Positions 6,192 through 15,308 are shown, counted from the first letter of the stretch. The stretch is DNA of 37,688 nt from Anaerolineae bacterium (GCA_003130845.1 QEXW01000142.1:1-37688), one strand, 5' to 3'. The notes: generated by a model not told the origin, from the letters alone. Made by a program: numbers and translations.

Positions 6192-7990
6192 ATCAACATC
6201 CCCTGCTCCGCCTACGCTTTGCCATCCGTCCCTATTTGCCACAAATTGCCGTCAGCATGCTCAACCTGACAGCGCTGACCGGACTAAGTCTATACATCCC
6301 TGCCATCATCCGCGACGTGATTGACGAGGGGCTGCTGCGCGCCGAACAAGGGTTTTTAGTGCGCGCTGCGTTACTCCTCTTAGGCTTAGGGTTGCTCACC
6401 GCTGCACTCAACGGGTTTCAACGATATCTGTCGGAATGGATTAGTGGCCACATCGGTTACGATATTCGCAACCGCTTGTACAACCACATCCAAAATCTCT
6501 CCTTTTCGTTCCATGACCATGCCCAAACCGGCCAACTTATCTCGCGCTGCATTGAAGATGTTCGTTCCGTGCAACAGTTCATCGGCAGTTCGATAGTCGA
6601 ACTTTCACAATTGATTTTGCTCTTGTTCGGCGCAATGTGGGTGATGCTAACCGCCAACTGGCAGTTGACGCTGATTGCCATTCTGCCGATTTTCCCGCTC
6701 ATTTGGATGACTTTCGACTTTGGCAATCGAATTACCGCGCTGTTTTTTAAGGTTGATACCGCCCTGGGCGACTTATCTTCTCGCTTGCAAGAAAACGTGA
6801 CCGGCGTACAAGTCATTCGAGCATTTGCACGCGAAGAGCATGAAATGCAGCGCTTTGATGAAAGCAACCGCGCCTACTATCAAGCCCGCATTCGGGTCAT
6901 CAACACGTGGTCCAAAGTCATGCCGACCACCGATTTCCTCGTCACACTCTGTACGATTCTGATTTTGTGGTTTGGCGGACAAATGGTTTTGCAAGGAAGC
7001 TTGACTGTAGGGGAATTGGTCGCTTTCAATGCATACGTGCTGATGCTTGCTACGCCCGCACAGCAACTGACCTGGCTCGTCAATGCTGCCGGTGAAGCCG
7101 CTGCTGGCGCGCGACGCGTGTTCGAGGTGCTGGATACGCCTATTGAAATCACCTCCCCACCCCAGGCTGTAAAATTACCCGTCCTGCGAGGTGAAATTGA
7201 ATTTCGGGATGTCTCGCTAACCTATCAAGATGAGAAAAAGGCCTCTCTACGCAACATCAACCTGCATGTACAGCCCAACCAGTTAATTGCACTGATTGGG
7301 CCAACCGGCAGCGGAAAAACTTCCCTGATTCATTTGATTCCACGCTTTTATGATGTTTCGCAAGGGGCAATTCTGGTAGATGGCGTGGACGTGCGCTGTG
7401 CCGAATTAAGCAGCCTGCGCCGCCAAATTGGCCTGGTACTACAAACTTCACTCCTATTTTCAGATACTATCCGCGCCAACATCGCGTATGGCTGCCCAGA
7501 AGCCAGCGAAGAAGAGATTATAGCCGCCGCCCAGGCCGCGCAAGCGCATGAGTTTATCATGAGTTTCGAAAAAGGATATGACACCCTGGTAGGTGAACGT
7601 GGTGTCACACTTTCGGGCGGTCAACGCCAACGCGTGGCCATCGCGCGCGCCCTGTTAATGAACCCGCGCATTTTGATTTTGGACGATTCCCTGTCCAGCG
7701 TAGATACCCAAACCGAACAACTCATTCAGCGCGCACTCGACCGGTTGATGGAAGGCCGCACGACCTTTGTGATTGCCCACCGCCTCAGCACGGTTCGTCG
7801 GGCCGATAAGATTATTGTCATGGACAAGGGGCAAATCGTACAAATGGGAACACACAATGAGCTGTTAGCGCAAGGCGGTTTATATCGCGAAATTCACGAT
7901 TTACAATTGGTAAACGCTGCCTGGCGCGAAGAAGAAACAGAATTGCCACACCCAGAAAAACCCGTTTATCACACGAAAGACTTAGGATAA
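6188..7990 (+). CDS. ABC exporter half-transporter (fused membrane and ATPase domains), degenerate catalytic site
   Basis: A 600-residue type IV ABC exporter: six predicted membrane spans in residues ~15-305, then a nucleotide-binding domain with Walker A GPTGSGKT (371-378), Q-loop LVLQTSLLF, signature LSGGQ (475-479), Walker B ILILD (Asp499) and H-loop AHR. The residue after the Walker B Asp, normally the catalytic Glu, is Asp500 (DDSLSSVD). This substitution is typical of the degenerate-site partner in heterodimeric exporters such as BmrC/BmrD and TM287/288. A second half-transporter would be expected, but none lies in this window. The MarR gene in front and the exporter architecture suggest drug or lipid-like compound efflux; the substrate cannot be read. 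Four-base overlap with the MarR gene. Confidence 0.9.
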   Translation: MNQHPLLRLRFAIRPYLPQIAVSMLNLTALTGLSLYIPAIIRDVIDEGLLRAEQGFLVRAALLLLGLGLLTAALNGFQRYLSEWISGHIGYDIRNRLYNHIQNLSFSFHDHAQTGQLISRCIEDVRSVQQFIGSSIVELSQLILLLFGAMWVMLTANWQLTLIAILPIFPLIWMTFDFGNRITALFFKVDTALGDLSSRLQENVTGVQVIRAFAREEHEMQRFDESNRAYYQARIRVINTWSKVMPTTDFLVTLCTILILWFGGQMVLQGSLTVGELVAFNAYVLMLATPAQQLTWLVNAAGEAAAGARRVFEVLDTPIEITSPPQAVKLPVLRGEIEFRDVSLTYQDEKKASLRNINLHVQPNQLIALIGPTGSGKTSLIHLIPRFYDVSQGAILVDGVDVRCAELSSLRRQIGLVLQTSLLFSDTIRANIAYGCPEASEEEIIAAAQAAQAHEFIMSFEKGYDTLVGERGVTLSGGQRQRVAIARALLMNPRILILDDSLSSVDTQTEQLIQRALDRLMEGRTTFVIAHRLSTVRRADKIIVMDKGQIVQMGTHNELLAQGGLYREIHDLQLVNAAWREEETELPHPEKPVYHTKDLG

Positions 7991-8016
7991 TAGATTCTGT
8001 TACACCCACCAAAAAG

Positions 8017-8415
8017 ATGAATACGAAACCATCTAGGTTTGCGGGGATTCTGCGCTGGCTGCCTGCACTGATTCTGATGGCGGTCATCTTTGCTCTGTCT
8101 TCCACACCTTCCACCGACCTGCCCAACTACGGATTTTGGGATGCGCTGGTGAAAAAAGGCGGACATGTTGCCGGCTATACCCTGCTTTCGCTCTCGTACT
8201 GGTATGGCTTGGGTTTCGACCCCCAAAAAGGGTGGCTTGCTTGGCTCTTGGCTGTGCTTTATGCGATTACAGATGAAGTTCACCAAGCGTTTACGCCAGG
8301 ACGCACCCCATCCGCCACCGATGTATTGGTGTTTGATGCCTTCGGCGCTCTGCTTGGGTGCGCCATAGGGCGCTTGGTGCAAAAGCACACAAAACCAGCG
8401 GTCTTTCACTCTTGA
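8017..8415 (+). CDS. VanZ-like membrane protein
   Basis: A 132-residue integral membrane protein with about four predicted spans (residues ~12-28, 48-65, 70-85 and 105-122). Seen VanZ-family motifs are KKGGHVAGYTLLSL (family: KxxHxxxYxxL) and TDEVHQAFTPGRTPSATDVLVFDAFGALLG (family: DExxQxFxPGRxxxxxDxxxNxxG). VanZ gives low-level teicoplanin resistance in enterococci by an unclear mechanism; most VanZ-like proteins, including this one, have no known role. It begins 26 bases after the ABC exporter stop and could be part of that operon; a separate promoter-like TATAAT follows it. Confidence 0.82.
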   Translation: MNTKPSRFAGILRWLPALILMAVIFALSSTPSTDLPNYGFWDALVKKGGHVAGYTLLSLSYWYGLGFDPQKGWLAWLLAVLYAITDEVHQAFTPGRTPSATDVLVFDAFGALLGCAIGRLVQKHTKPAVFHS

Positions 8416-8431
8416 AGAAGAATTGGGCTGT

Positions 8432-8437
8432 TATAAT
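8432..8437 (+). promoter_or_regulatory. Consensus -10 element before the PhnD-like lipoprotein gene
   Basis: A perfect TATAAT lies 44 bases before the ATG at 8481. The -35 region (around TCTTGA, 8410-8415) is weak. It would start the 8481-12099 transcript near 8444. Confidence 0.4.
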
Positions 8438-8480
8438 TTGAAAGCACGTGACCCGATACGTTATATTTTTAGGAGCATCT

Positions 8481-9425
8481 ATGCGTCTTCCTTTGGTTGT
8501 CCTTCTTCTCACCTTGCTCACCGCTTGCACGGCGCTCGCTCCCTCTCCCAATGCATCCAACACCCCTACCAACACAGAGACTTCCTCCAACAGCCGGCTG
8601 CTGGTGATAGGTGATATTTCGGATGACCCCGCCGAGGTCATCGAAGGCACACAACCCCTGGCTAATTACCTCGCAGCCCGCTTAAGTGCCTTCGGCATCA
8701 GCAGCGCTCAGGTGCGGGTGGCTAAAAATACAGAAGAGATGATTAACTTGCTCAAAAACGGTGAGGTTGATCTCTGCTTCGATAGCACCTACCCTGCAAC
8801 CTTAATCAGTGACGCAACAGGAGCAAAAATTATTCTGCGGCGCTGGAGATTCGGTGTGGAGGAATATCACGCCGTCATTTTTGCAAGCAAAGCCAGCGGC
8901 ATCACCCGACTCGAAGAATTGCCGGGCCATATCGTAGTGATGGATGCACCCTACTCCACCTCGGGTTTTCTACTTCCTGCCGTTCATCTGCTGGAAAACA
9001 ACTTACGCCTGAGCGGCAAAAAGAGTTACACTGACCAAGTGGCCCCGGATGAAGTTGGCTTTGTGTTTAGCTACGATGATGAAAATACGCTGCAATGGGT
9101 CTTGAGCGGATTGGCCCCAGCCGGCGTCACCGATGATTATCACTTTGACAAGGCCTTCCCCAAAGAAGCCGTAGAACAATTGGTCGTGCTTGCCCGCACG
9201 GAAAGCACGCCTCGGCAAGTTGTGCTGGTCAGGCCAGGACTCGAAGAGGCGTTGGTGCAAGCCATTAAGCAAATTTTGGTTGAAATGGACGAAACAGAAG
9301 ACGGAAAAGCCGCCCTGAAACCCTTCCAAACCACCCAGTTTGACGAGTTTCCCGAAGGAATAGAAAGCGCACTGGCTCGGATGCGCTACATGGCAGAAAT
9401 GGTAAAAGGACTGCCCCTGCCGTAA
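8481..9425 (+). CDS. PhnD-like substrate-binding lipoprotein
   Basis: A 314-residue lipoprotein. The start is the ATG at 8481, five bases after AGGAG; it gives a clean signal peptide with lipobox LTAC and Cys16. An earlier ATG at 8448 would spoil the signal sequence. After a Ser/Thr/Asn/Pro-rich linker the mature part has the features of the PhnD/phosphonate-binding family (COG3221): LANYLAARLSAFG, an NTEEMINLLKNGEVDLCFDSTYPATL segment, IVVMDAPYSTSGFLLP, and GAVTD-like GLAPAGVTDDYHFDK. No ABC permease or ATPase accompanies it. The next gene, 12 bases on, is a membrane nucleotide cyclase, so it more likely feeds a ligand signal to that cyclase than serves transport (inference). Confidence 0.8.
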   Translation: MRLPLVVLLLTLLTACTALAPSPNASNTPTNTETSSNSRLLVIGDISDDPAEVIEGTQPLANYLAARLSAFGISSAQVRVAKNTEEMINLLKNGEVDLCFDSTYPATLISDATGAKIILRRWRFGVEEYHAVIFASKASGITRLEELPGHIVVMDAPYSTSGFLLPAVHLLENNLRLSGKKSYTDQVAPDEVGFVFSYDDENTLQWVLSGLAPAGVTDDYHFDKAFPKEAVEQLVVLARTESTPRQVVLVRPGLEEALVQAIKQILVEMDETEDGKAALKPFQTTQFDEFPEGIESALARMRYMAEMVKGLPLP

Positions 9426-9437
9426 CCGCCATAGACG

Positions 9438-10826
9438 ATGTCACGTTTTATCACCAACCTTTCTTTACGTACGAAAATTTCCGCGCTCATGACGCTGCTT
9501 GTGCTAGCAGCGGTTTCGGCACTGAGTCTACTCTCCATTCAGCGAGAACGAGCCAACTTCCAGCGTGAATTGGCCGAGCAAGCCGACTTGTTTCTCGAGG
9601 TCACCTCGCTCACCTTGCGCGATCCACTCTACCGATTGGAGTTAGATGAGATTCGGGATTTGGCCACAACGGTTAGCGATAACCCCGATATTACTCGGCT
9701 GGTTATTTACGACCACAACGGTAAGATATTGGTGGATTCATCCAACCCAACATTGCAATTTTCGCAACAAATTGACCCCCTCGGTTCTCAGTTACTTAAC
9801 CTTCGCCAAGGAGAAATATACCGCAACTGGTTATTGGACGAATACATTTTTGGTCAACCGGTCATTTTAGGCAATCAGGTCATTGGGGCCGTTGCCGGCG
9901 GCATGTCTACCCGTCCGCTCGATGAAAAAATTCAAACCATCACCACGCAAGGTATTTTGCTGGCGTTGCTCACTTTGCTAATCGGCAGCATATTGACCAT
10001 TGCCCTAGCACGGTATATCACCATTCCCCTGAACGATTTGAGCAGGGTTGCCGCCCGTCTTTCAGATGGCGATTTATCGGCAAGGGTACAGATTAAGTCG
10101 CAGGATGAAATTGGCCGGCTAGCACAGGCATTTAATGAAATGGCCGATGGTTTACAAGAGCGCGAGTGGCTGCGCGACATGTTTGGCCGCTTTGTCAGCC
10201 AGGAGGTAGCCGAAGCCATTCGCGCCGGCCAAGTGAAATTGGAGGGTGAAAACCGGGTCGTATCGGTCTTGTTTTGTGACATTCGCGATTTCACCGATTT
10301 TTCCGAACGACATAGCCCGCAAGAAGTGGTGGCTATGCTCAATGAATATCTGCCACTGGTGGTGCAATCGGCACAAAAATATGGTGGCATGGTTAATAAA
10401 TTCGGTGGCGATAGCACACTCATCATTTATGGCGCACCGCATGAGATCAAAGACAGTGCCTACCAAGCAGTGATGACTGCCTTAGAAATTCGTGACCAAC
10501 TTCGTTCCTTCAACCAATTGCGGCAGATCAGAGGCGAAGTTCCCCTACGCGTAGGCGTTGGCATCAACACCGGCGTAGCCCTAGCAGGCGCCGTTGGCCC
10601 ACGAGAACGACAGGAATACACCGTGGTTGGCAACACCGTCAACTTAGCCGCACGGATTGATGGGCTTAACAAACAATACCCCCAGCATGATATTCTCATC
10701 AGCGAATCGACCTACCAAGCCCTGAGAGAACATCAGAACAAATTTGATATGCTCTCGCTGGGCAAAATCTACATCCGAGGCAAGGCAGAACCGGTTGAAA
10801 TTTGGTCTGTGATAGGCAGAAAATAG
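9438..10826 (+). CDS. Membrane class III nucleotide cyclase with HAMP domain
   Basis: 462 residues: membrane span ~12-32, an extracytoplasmic domain ~33-170, second span ~172-192 (LLALLTLLIGSILTIAL), HAMP ~193-245, and a class III cyclase catalytic domain ~270-460. The two metal-binding aspartates are in LFCDIRDF (Asp281) and KFGGD (Asp325, after Lys321). Thr395 occupies the base-selecting position, and VNLAAR supplies transition-state Asn402 and Arg406, so the site looks active and ATP-specific. It would make cAMP in response to a periplasmic signal, plausibly the adjacent PhnD-like lipoprotein. It is 33 bases upstream of a lone receiver gene. No cAMP-binding protein is evident in the window. 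Confidence 0.9.
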   Translation: MSRFITNLSLRTKISALMTLLVLAAVSALSLLSIQRERANFQRELAEQADLFLEVTSLTLRDPLYRLELDEIRDLATTVSDNPDITRLVIYDHNGKILVDSSNPTLQFSQQIDPLGSQLLNLRQGEIYRNWLLDEYIFGQPVILGNQVIGAVAGGMSTRPLDEKIQTITTQGILLALLTLLIGSILTIALARYITIPLNDLSRVAARLSDGDLSARVQIKSQDEIGRLAQAFNEMADGLQEREWLRDMFGRFVSQEVAEAIRAGQVKLEGENRVVSVLFCDIRDFTDFSERHSPQEVVAMLNEYLPLVVQSAQKYGGMVNKFGGDSTLIIYGAPHEIKDSAYQAVMTALEIRDQLRSFNQLRQIRGEVPLRVGVGINTGVALAGAVGPRERQEYTVVGNTVNLAARIDGLNKQYPQHDILISESTYQALREHQNKFDMLSLGKIYIRGKAEPVEIWSVIGRK

Positions 10827-10859
10827 CCTGTCGGCTAAGGAAAAAACGGGAGGCCGGCA

Positions 10860-11252
10860 ATGAAAAAAATTCTTTTGGTAGAAGACATTCCCGATACCGT
10901 AGAGCTGGTTCGACGGGCATTAGAAGCCAACAACTATGCCATGATTCATGCACCCGATGCCGAAACCGGCTTACAAAAAGCACTCGAACATCATCCCGCG
11001 CTCATCTTGTTAGATTTGGGCCTGCCAGATTACGATGGACAAACCTTAGCCGGCTGGCTACGCGCCGAGCCATCTTTGCAACACATCCCCATCATTGCAT
11101 TCACGGCCTGGCCCCAGGAGACCGCCCGGGCGATGGTGACAAGCTATGGCTGCGATGGCTACATCCCGAAACCGATTGTACGAGTAAAAGAGTTCATCGA
11201 ACAAATTGGAGCCTTTTTGGCCCAAACATCGCAGGGGGGCAATGCTCACTAA
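10860..11252 (+). CDS. Single-domain response regulator (receiver only)
   Basis: 130 residues comprising one CheY-like receiver: acidic pair Glu8/Asp9 (LLVEDIPD), phosphoacceptor Asp52 (LILLDLGLPDYDG), Thr82 (FTAW) and Lys104 (YIPKPI). It has no output domain. GGGAGG precedes the ATG. It sits between the cyclase and the GNAT gene, whose start overlaps its end, so all are probably one transcript. No kinase is in this group; the nearest is at 12636. Confidence 0.92.
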   Translation: MKKILLVEDIPDTVELVRRALEANNYAMIHAPDAETGLQKALEHHPALILLDLGLPDYDGQTLAGWLRAEPSLQHIPIIAFTAWPQETARAMVTSYGCDGYIPKPIVRVKEFIEQIGAFLAQTSQGGNAH

Positions 11253-12099
11253 TTCCATCCAACTCATCCCGGCCAGCCGATTTACCGTCGAACAACTGAC
11301 CGCCATCTACAACCAAACGCGGATAGATTACCTGGTTCCCATGCCCATGAACGCGCGGCGGTTGCAGGAATATATCACCGCTTATGATGTCAGCCTAGAA
11401 CACTCGTTGGTTGCCATGCAGGGAGAGGACCTGCTCGGCGTGGCCATGCTTGGCATTCGTAAAAACCGCACCTGGATTACACGCCTGGGCGTCTTACCCA
11501 ACATTCGGCGCGGTGGCGTAGGGCAAGCGCTCATGACCGGTCTGCTTGAAAATACAGCACGACTAGGTATTTCCTTCATCATGCTTGAAGTGATTAAAAA
11601 CAATATTCCCGCGCATCAACTTTTTCTCAAACTCGGCTTTCGAGAAGTCGGTGAGCTGCTCATTTTGCGCCGTCCGCCGGTCCTGACACCAACCGAACCG
11701 GTGATTGCCGATGCCCAGCGCCTGGAAGATGACGATGCCCGTCGCCTGATTCGGCGTGGACGTGGCACCATGCCTTGGACCAATCAATCCGAAACTTTTT
11801 TCAATATTCAAGATGTCTGCGGCCTGACCGTGACTCTGCCTGACGACAGTCGAGGCTGGCTCGTGTATCAACGCCAAAAATTCACCCTCACCCGTTTTGC
11901 ATATCAAACCGAAAGCGGCAACCCGGTCCACGTTGCGCAGGCCTTTCTCTCTCATCTCCATTCTCAATACCCCCGGCTCGATACACATTTGGAGAACATC
12001 CAAATCAATGACCCCCACCTCCCCGCTTTTTATGCAATGGGGTACGTGGAATCATTTCGACGAATCGAAATGTGGCTGGGCGACCCACCACCCGAATGA
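11242..12099 (+). CDS. GNAT acetyltransferase, with second degenerate GNAT-like lobe
   Basis: 285 residues. The N-terminal half is a GNAT fold: TRLGVLPNIRRGGVGQALM carries the acetyl-CoA pyrophosphate-binding RxxGxG/A signature, followed by FIMLEVIKNNIPAHQLFLKLGF. The C-terminal half ends with NDPHLPAFYAMGYVESFRRIEMWL, which resembles the last helix/strand of another GNAT domain but lacks an RxxGxG loop. The ATG at 11242 follows a GGGGGG ribosome-binding site and overlaps the receiver stop by 11 bases; the earlier ATG at 11206 has no such support. The acceptor substrate is unknown. Co-expression with a cyclase and receiver suggests a regulated acetyltransferase, as protein acetyltransferases are cAMP-linked in some bacteria (analogy only). 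Confidence 0.82.
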   Translation: MLTNSIQLIPASRFTVEQLTAIYNQTRIDYLVPMPMNARRLQEYITAYDVSLEHSLVAMQGEDLLGVAMLGIRKNRTWITRLGVLPNIRRGGVGQALMTGLLENTARLGISFIMLEVIKNNIPAHQLFLKLGFREVGELLILRRPPVLTPTEPVIADAQRLEDDDARRLIRRGRGTMPWTNQSETFFNIQDVCGLTVTLPDDSRGWLVYQRQKFTLTRFAYQTESGNPVHVAQAFLSHLHSQYPRLDTHLENIQINDPHLPAFYAMGYVESFRRIEMWLGDPPPE

Positions 12100-12635
12100 A
12101 ACCCAAAACGTATCTAGCTAGCCACCAGACAGTCTTAAAACGCCAAGAAATACGAACAACAAGCGTGTTTTGTGAAGAAAGCCTAGAAAATCTTCGCGTT
12201 TTCGCGTAAATCCGTATCCAAAAAACAAAGCATCGGGTATCTAGAAATACAATCAACTCAATTTTCTACCTTTGGCTCTTGAATCGCTTTCGGGTAAGTT
12301 TTGTTAATCCAACAGTAATCAGAGGCCAAGATTGTTACGCTTTTTCTTTGCGGTCTCTGCGACGTTGCGTTAAAACCCGTGCAAATTTTGCAACGTGGCG
12401 CTTGGGTCATATTAAGCCTCTGCCTTTCACCTGGCACGAGTTGACATCATACCGAAATGAAAAAAATGAACGATTGAGGACGAAATCATGTAGAATTCAC
12501 ATATAACCCTTCAGCGCTGCACAGCATCAGCAGAAAATCTCGCGCCACTCCCTGCTTATGCACCTCTGTCAACATGGCAACGCCCTTGAAGAAATCTCTC
12601 ATCTTCGCACTCTCAACTCATGATGCCGGGCTTAA
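12100..12635. other. 536-bp intergenic region
   Basis: No convincing gene. It is less GC-rich than its surroundings. It contains repeat copy B (12278-12406), a TTGACA hexamer (12441-12446) without a good -10 at the right distance, and an unexplained segment 12100-12277 with 'cttcgcgttttcgcg' but no strong hairpin. The promoter of the kinase at 12636 must lie here or upstream. Confidence 0.6.
12278..12406 (+). repeat. Intergenic repeat, copy B
   Basis: Second copy of the element at 5568-5670, same orientation, with an extra internal block (about 12366-12385, including GCGTTAAAACCCG). It lies upstream of the histidine kinase gene. No terminal inverted repeats or coding frame are seen, so it looks like a non-autonomous intergenic element rather than an insertion sequence. 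Confidence 0.8.
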
Positions 12636-15308
12636 ATGACTGACAAAACCAATCTACCCCTTTGGCACAGATTAAACCACACCTTAACCAACCAAAGGCG
12701 CCTTGGCATCGCCGGCGCACTCACCCTAGCGTACTTCCTAGCATTGTATAACCTACTCCCTTTGGGAGCACTGCATAGCATGATGCTAGTGGTCATTCCG
12801 GTGGCCGTGATGGGCTGGTTTTGGGGACCGTTAGCAGGGACGTTTGCAAGTGTCATAGGTGTAATCATCAACGCCTTGCTGATTTTTGCAGTCTATGAGC
12901 AGCGTGGATTGGTCGAATTTCTAATGGCCTGGCCGGGCAATTTGCTGGTTCTGCTCAGCGGCTACAGCGCCGGATTGCTCGGAAAACAAATTTCTGAACG
13001 AACGCGCTTAAATTTAGAACTCAGTTCACGCGATCGATTCATACAAATTCTTGGGCTAATAGCGCGTGATATGCTCGATACCTCTAGCCTTGAGGAAAGA
13101 CGTCTACGGCTAGCAGAACACCTAAAAAGTCTGCTTCTGGCAGATTACATCCAACTGTTTTGGTGGAACAACACACAAGGCAAAATCGAATTGCTTGCCA
13201 GCACAAATTCTTCCCAACCATCTGAGATACCGTTCGTTCTGGAAGAAAAACAAGCCAGTTCTAGTTCGTTATGCATCGAGCCCAATCAACTCGCCATTCT
13301 TGGAGTATCGCCTGCTCCGCGCATTTTATCCCTAAACACGCTCACCAACCTAGAAATGCCCTCTGGCGCGCAGCTCGTCTTGCCCATTGTTGCCGGCCAG
13401 CACCGGCTTGGCATGACATTAGCGGGCTTTGAACAGCCTCGTCGGCTTGCAGGAGATGAGATTATCTTTGTGCAGATGGCTTGTTTACAAGGTGCGCTGG
13501 CTCTATTGGCAATCGAACAAGAAGCACAAATCCAAAAACAACTCAAAGAGGCGCAAACCTTAGTTCAAATTGAACAAGCACTCAGCAAAACAGAAATCGT
13601 TGGGCTGCAAACGCTGTTGCAATTAATTGTTACCTCAACGCAGAAATTAATTCCCGCCGCAGAAGAAGTGGTCTTACATCTGATTGACACGGACAATCAA
13701 TACCTGATTCCTCGTGCAGTGATAGGCAAGCAAACCACACCCAGCAAACGCTCCAATCTACGGCGAGGAGAGGGCATTGCTGGGCTAGCCATTGTCACCG
13801 GACAGAGCATTTACGTGCCCGACGTGCAAACCGATAGCCGCTTTGTGCAAAAAAATGAACCAATCCAATACAAGTCATTGATGACGGCACCGATTAAGAA
13901 AAGTGACCACCAAGTATTGGGAACCATCAGCATTGATAGTCGCTCATCGCACGCCTTCACCGCAGACGATGAGCGACTGCTAAATGCGCTGAGTGTACAT
14001 GCCGCCATTGCCATCGAAAACGCTCACTTGCTCGAAACCGCTCAACAAGATTTACAGGAAATTCGCGCCTTACACTACATGGGCAGTGCCTTGGCAGCCA
14101 CCCTCGAGCCAGATGAACTCTTTCGCGACACGACCAAACTCCTCAGAGAATTGTTCGGTTTTTACCACATTCAGATTTTTGTCACCGACCCACACAAAAA
14201 CAAACTAGTCGTGCGCGCCGCCAGCGGAGAGCATGCAGAACAGATTCTAAAAACCGGCCACGAAATCGAAATCGGCGCCGGCATTATCGGACATGTGGCC
14301 GAAATTGGCGAACCGTTTGTAACCAACAACGTCGAAAACGTGGTCTTTTACCTGCGTCATCCTTTACTGGTGGAGACGCAATCGGAAATGGCAGTGCCTA
14401 TCAAAGCCGGCAACCAAGTCTTAGGCGTGCTCGATATTCAAGAAAAGCCGCCTCGCCAGTTTTCGATGCGACAAATGAATCTGATGGCAGCGGTAGCCGA
14501 CCAACTCGCTGTGGCCCTTCAAAAAGCCAACCTATACCAAGATTTGCAAATTGCCCTACAACAAGAAAAAGAAATGCGTTCGCAACTCATCCGCAACGAA
14601 CGCCTGATCTTGGCCGGACGGCTGCTGGCATCGGTTTCACACGAGTTAAACAACCCCTTGCAAGCCATCCAAAATGCACTGTTCCTACTCAAAGAAGAAG
14701 AACAACTCTCAGAACAAGGCAAAAAAGACTTGGCCATCATCCTGGCGGAAACCGAACGAATGGCTTCGCTGATTGGTCGCTTACGCGCCACCTACCGCGC
14801 TGCCCAGGCAGAAGATTTTCAGCCAACGTTGCTCAATGAACTGATTCAAGACGTTTATGCACTGACTTCGACCTACATGCGGCACAAAAGCATTCGTTTC
14901 ACATTTCATCCCGACCTAAACCTGCCGACCATCTCCGTCATCCCCGATAAAATCCGCCAGGTTATACTAAATCTGGTAATGAACGCCATCGAGGCCATGC
15001 CACAAGGCGGCGCATTAACTGTTTCCACACGCTACTTGCCCGAACAATCAGAAATCTTAATGACATTCGCCGATACCGGACCAGGCATCAACCCCGCCAT
15101 TCAAGACCGCATCTTCGAACCGTTTGTCACCGACAAAGAAACTGGCACCGGGCTCGGCCTAACCATTACAGCAGATATTGTGCAACAACACCACGGTAAG
15201 ATTCGGGCTGAAAATTTACCCACAGGAGGCGCGCTGTTCGAGGTGCACCTGCCATGCGGAGAGCGGAATGACAAACAATTTGAGCGGCCATATCCTCGTC
15301 ATAGATGA
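12636..15308 (+). CDS. Membrane GAF-containing sensor histidine kinase
   Basis: 890 residues. The N-terminus has about four membrane spans in ~20-125. Cytoplasmic GAF-like segments follow: a weak one (~145-290), a clear one (~305-465) with RRGEGIAGLAIVTGQSIYVPDV, and another (~475-640) with IGAGIIGHVAEIGEPFVTNNV. The HisKA helix pair carries the phosphorylated His669 in SHELNNPLQA, and the ATPase domain has an N-box (NLVMNAIEAMPQGG), DTGPGI and TGLGL. It is a complete kinase of the NtrB-like NNPLQ subtype. It overlaps by 41 bases the response regulator at 15268, its obvious partner. The signal is unknown; GAF domains bind small molecules or chromophores. Confidence 0.93.
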   Translation: MTDKTNLPLWHRLNHTLTNQRRLGIAGALTLAYFLALYNLLPLGALHSMMLVVIPVAVMGWFWGPLAGTFASVIGVIINALLIFAVYEQRGLVEFLMAWPGNLLVLLSGYSAGLLGKQISERTRLNLELSSRDRFIQILGLIARDMLDTSSLEERRLRLAEHLKSLLLADYIQLFWWNNTQGKIELLASTNSSQPSEIPFVLEEKQASSSSLCIEPNQLAILGVSPAPRILSLNTLTNLEMPSGAQLVLPIVAGQHRLGMTLAGFEQPRRLAGDEIIFVQMACLQGALALLAIEQEAQIQKQLKEAQTLVQIEQALSKTEIVGLQTLLQLIVTSTQKLIPAAEEVVLHLIDTDNQYLIPRAVIGKQTTPSKRSNLRRGEGIAGLAIVTGQSIYVPDVQTDSRFVQKNEPIQYKSLMTAPIKKSDHQVLGTISIDSRSSHAFTADDERLLNALSVHAAIAIENAHLLETAQQDLQEIRALHYMGSALAATLEPDELFRDTTKLLRELFGFYHIQIFVTDPHKNKLVVRAASGEHAEQILKTGHEIEIGAGIIGHVAEIGEPFVTNNVENVVFYLRHPLLVETQSEMAVPIKAGNQVLGVLDIQEKPPRQFSMRQMNLMAAVADQLAVALQKANLYQDLQIALQQEKEMRSQLIRNERLILAGRLLASVSHELNNPLQAIQNALFLLKEEEQLSEQGKKDLAIILAETERMASLIGRLRATYRAAQAEDFQPTLLNELIQDVYALTSTYMRHKSIRFTFHPDLNLPTISVIPDKIRQVILNLVMNAIEAMPQGGALTVSTRYLPEQSEILMTFADTGPGINPAIQDRIFEPFVTDKETGTGLGLTITADIVQQHHGKIRAENLPTGGALFEVHLPCGERNDKQFERPYPRHR

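Noticed and set aside
8481-9425. Component of a phosphonate ABC transporter
   Set aside because: No permease or ATPase gene is nearby; the neighbours are signalling proteins.
12441-12469. Promoter for the 12636 kinase starting with TTGACA
   Set aside because: No acceptable -10 hexamer occurs 16-18 bases downstream.
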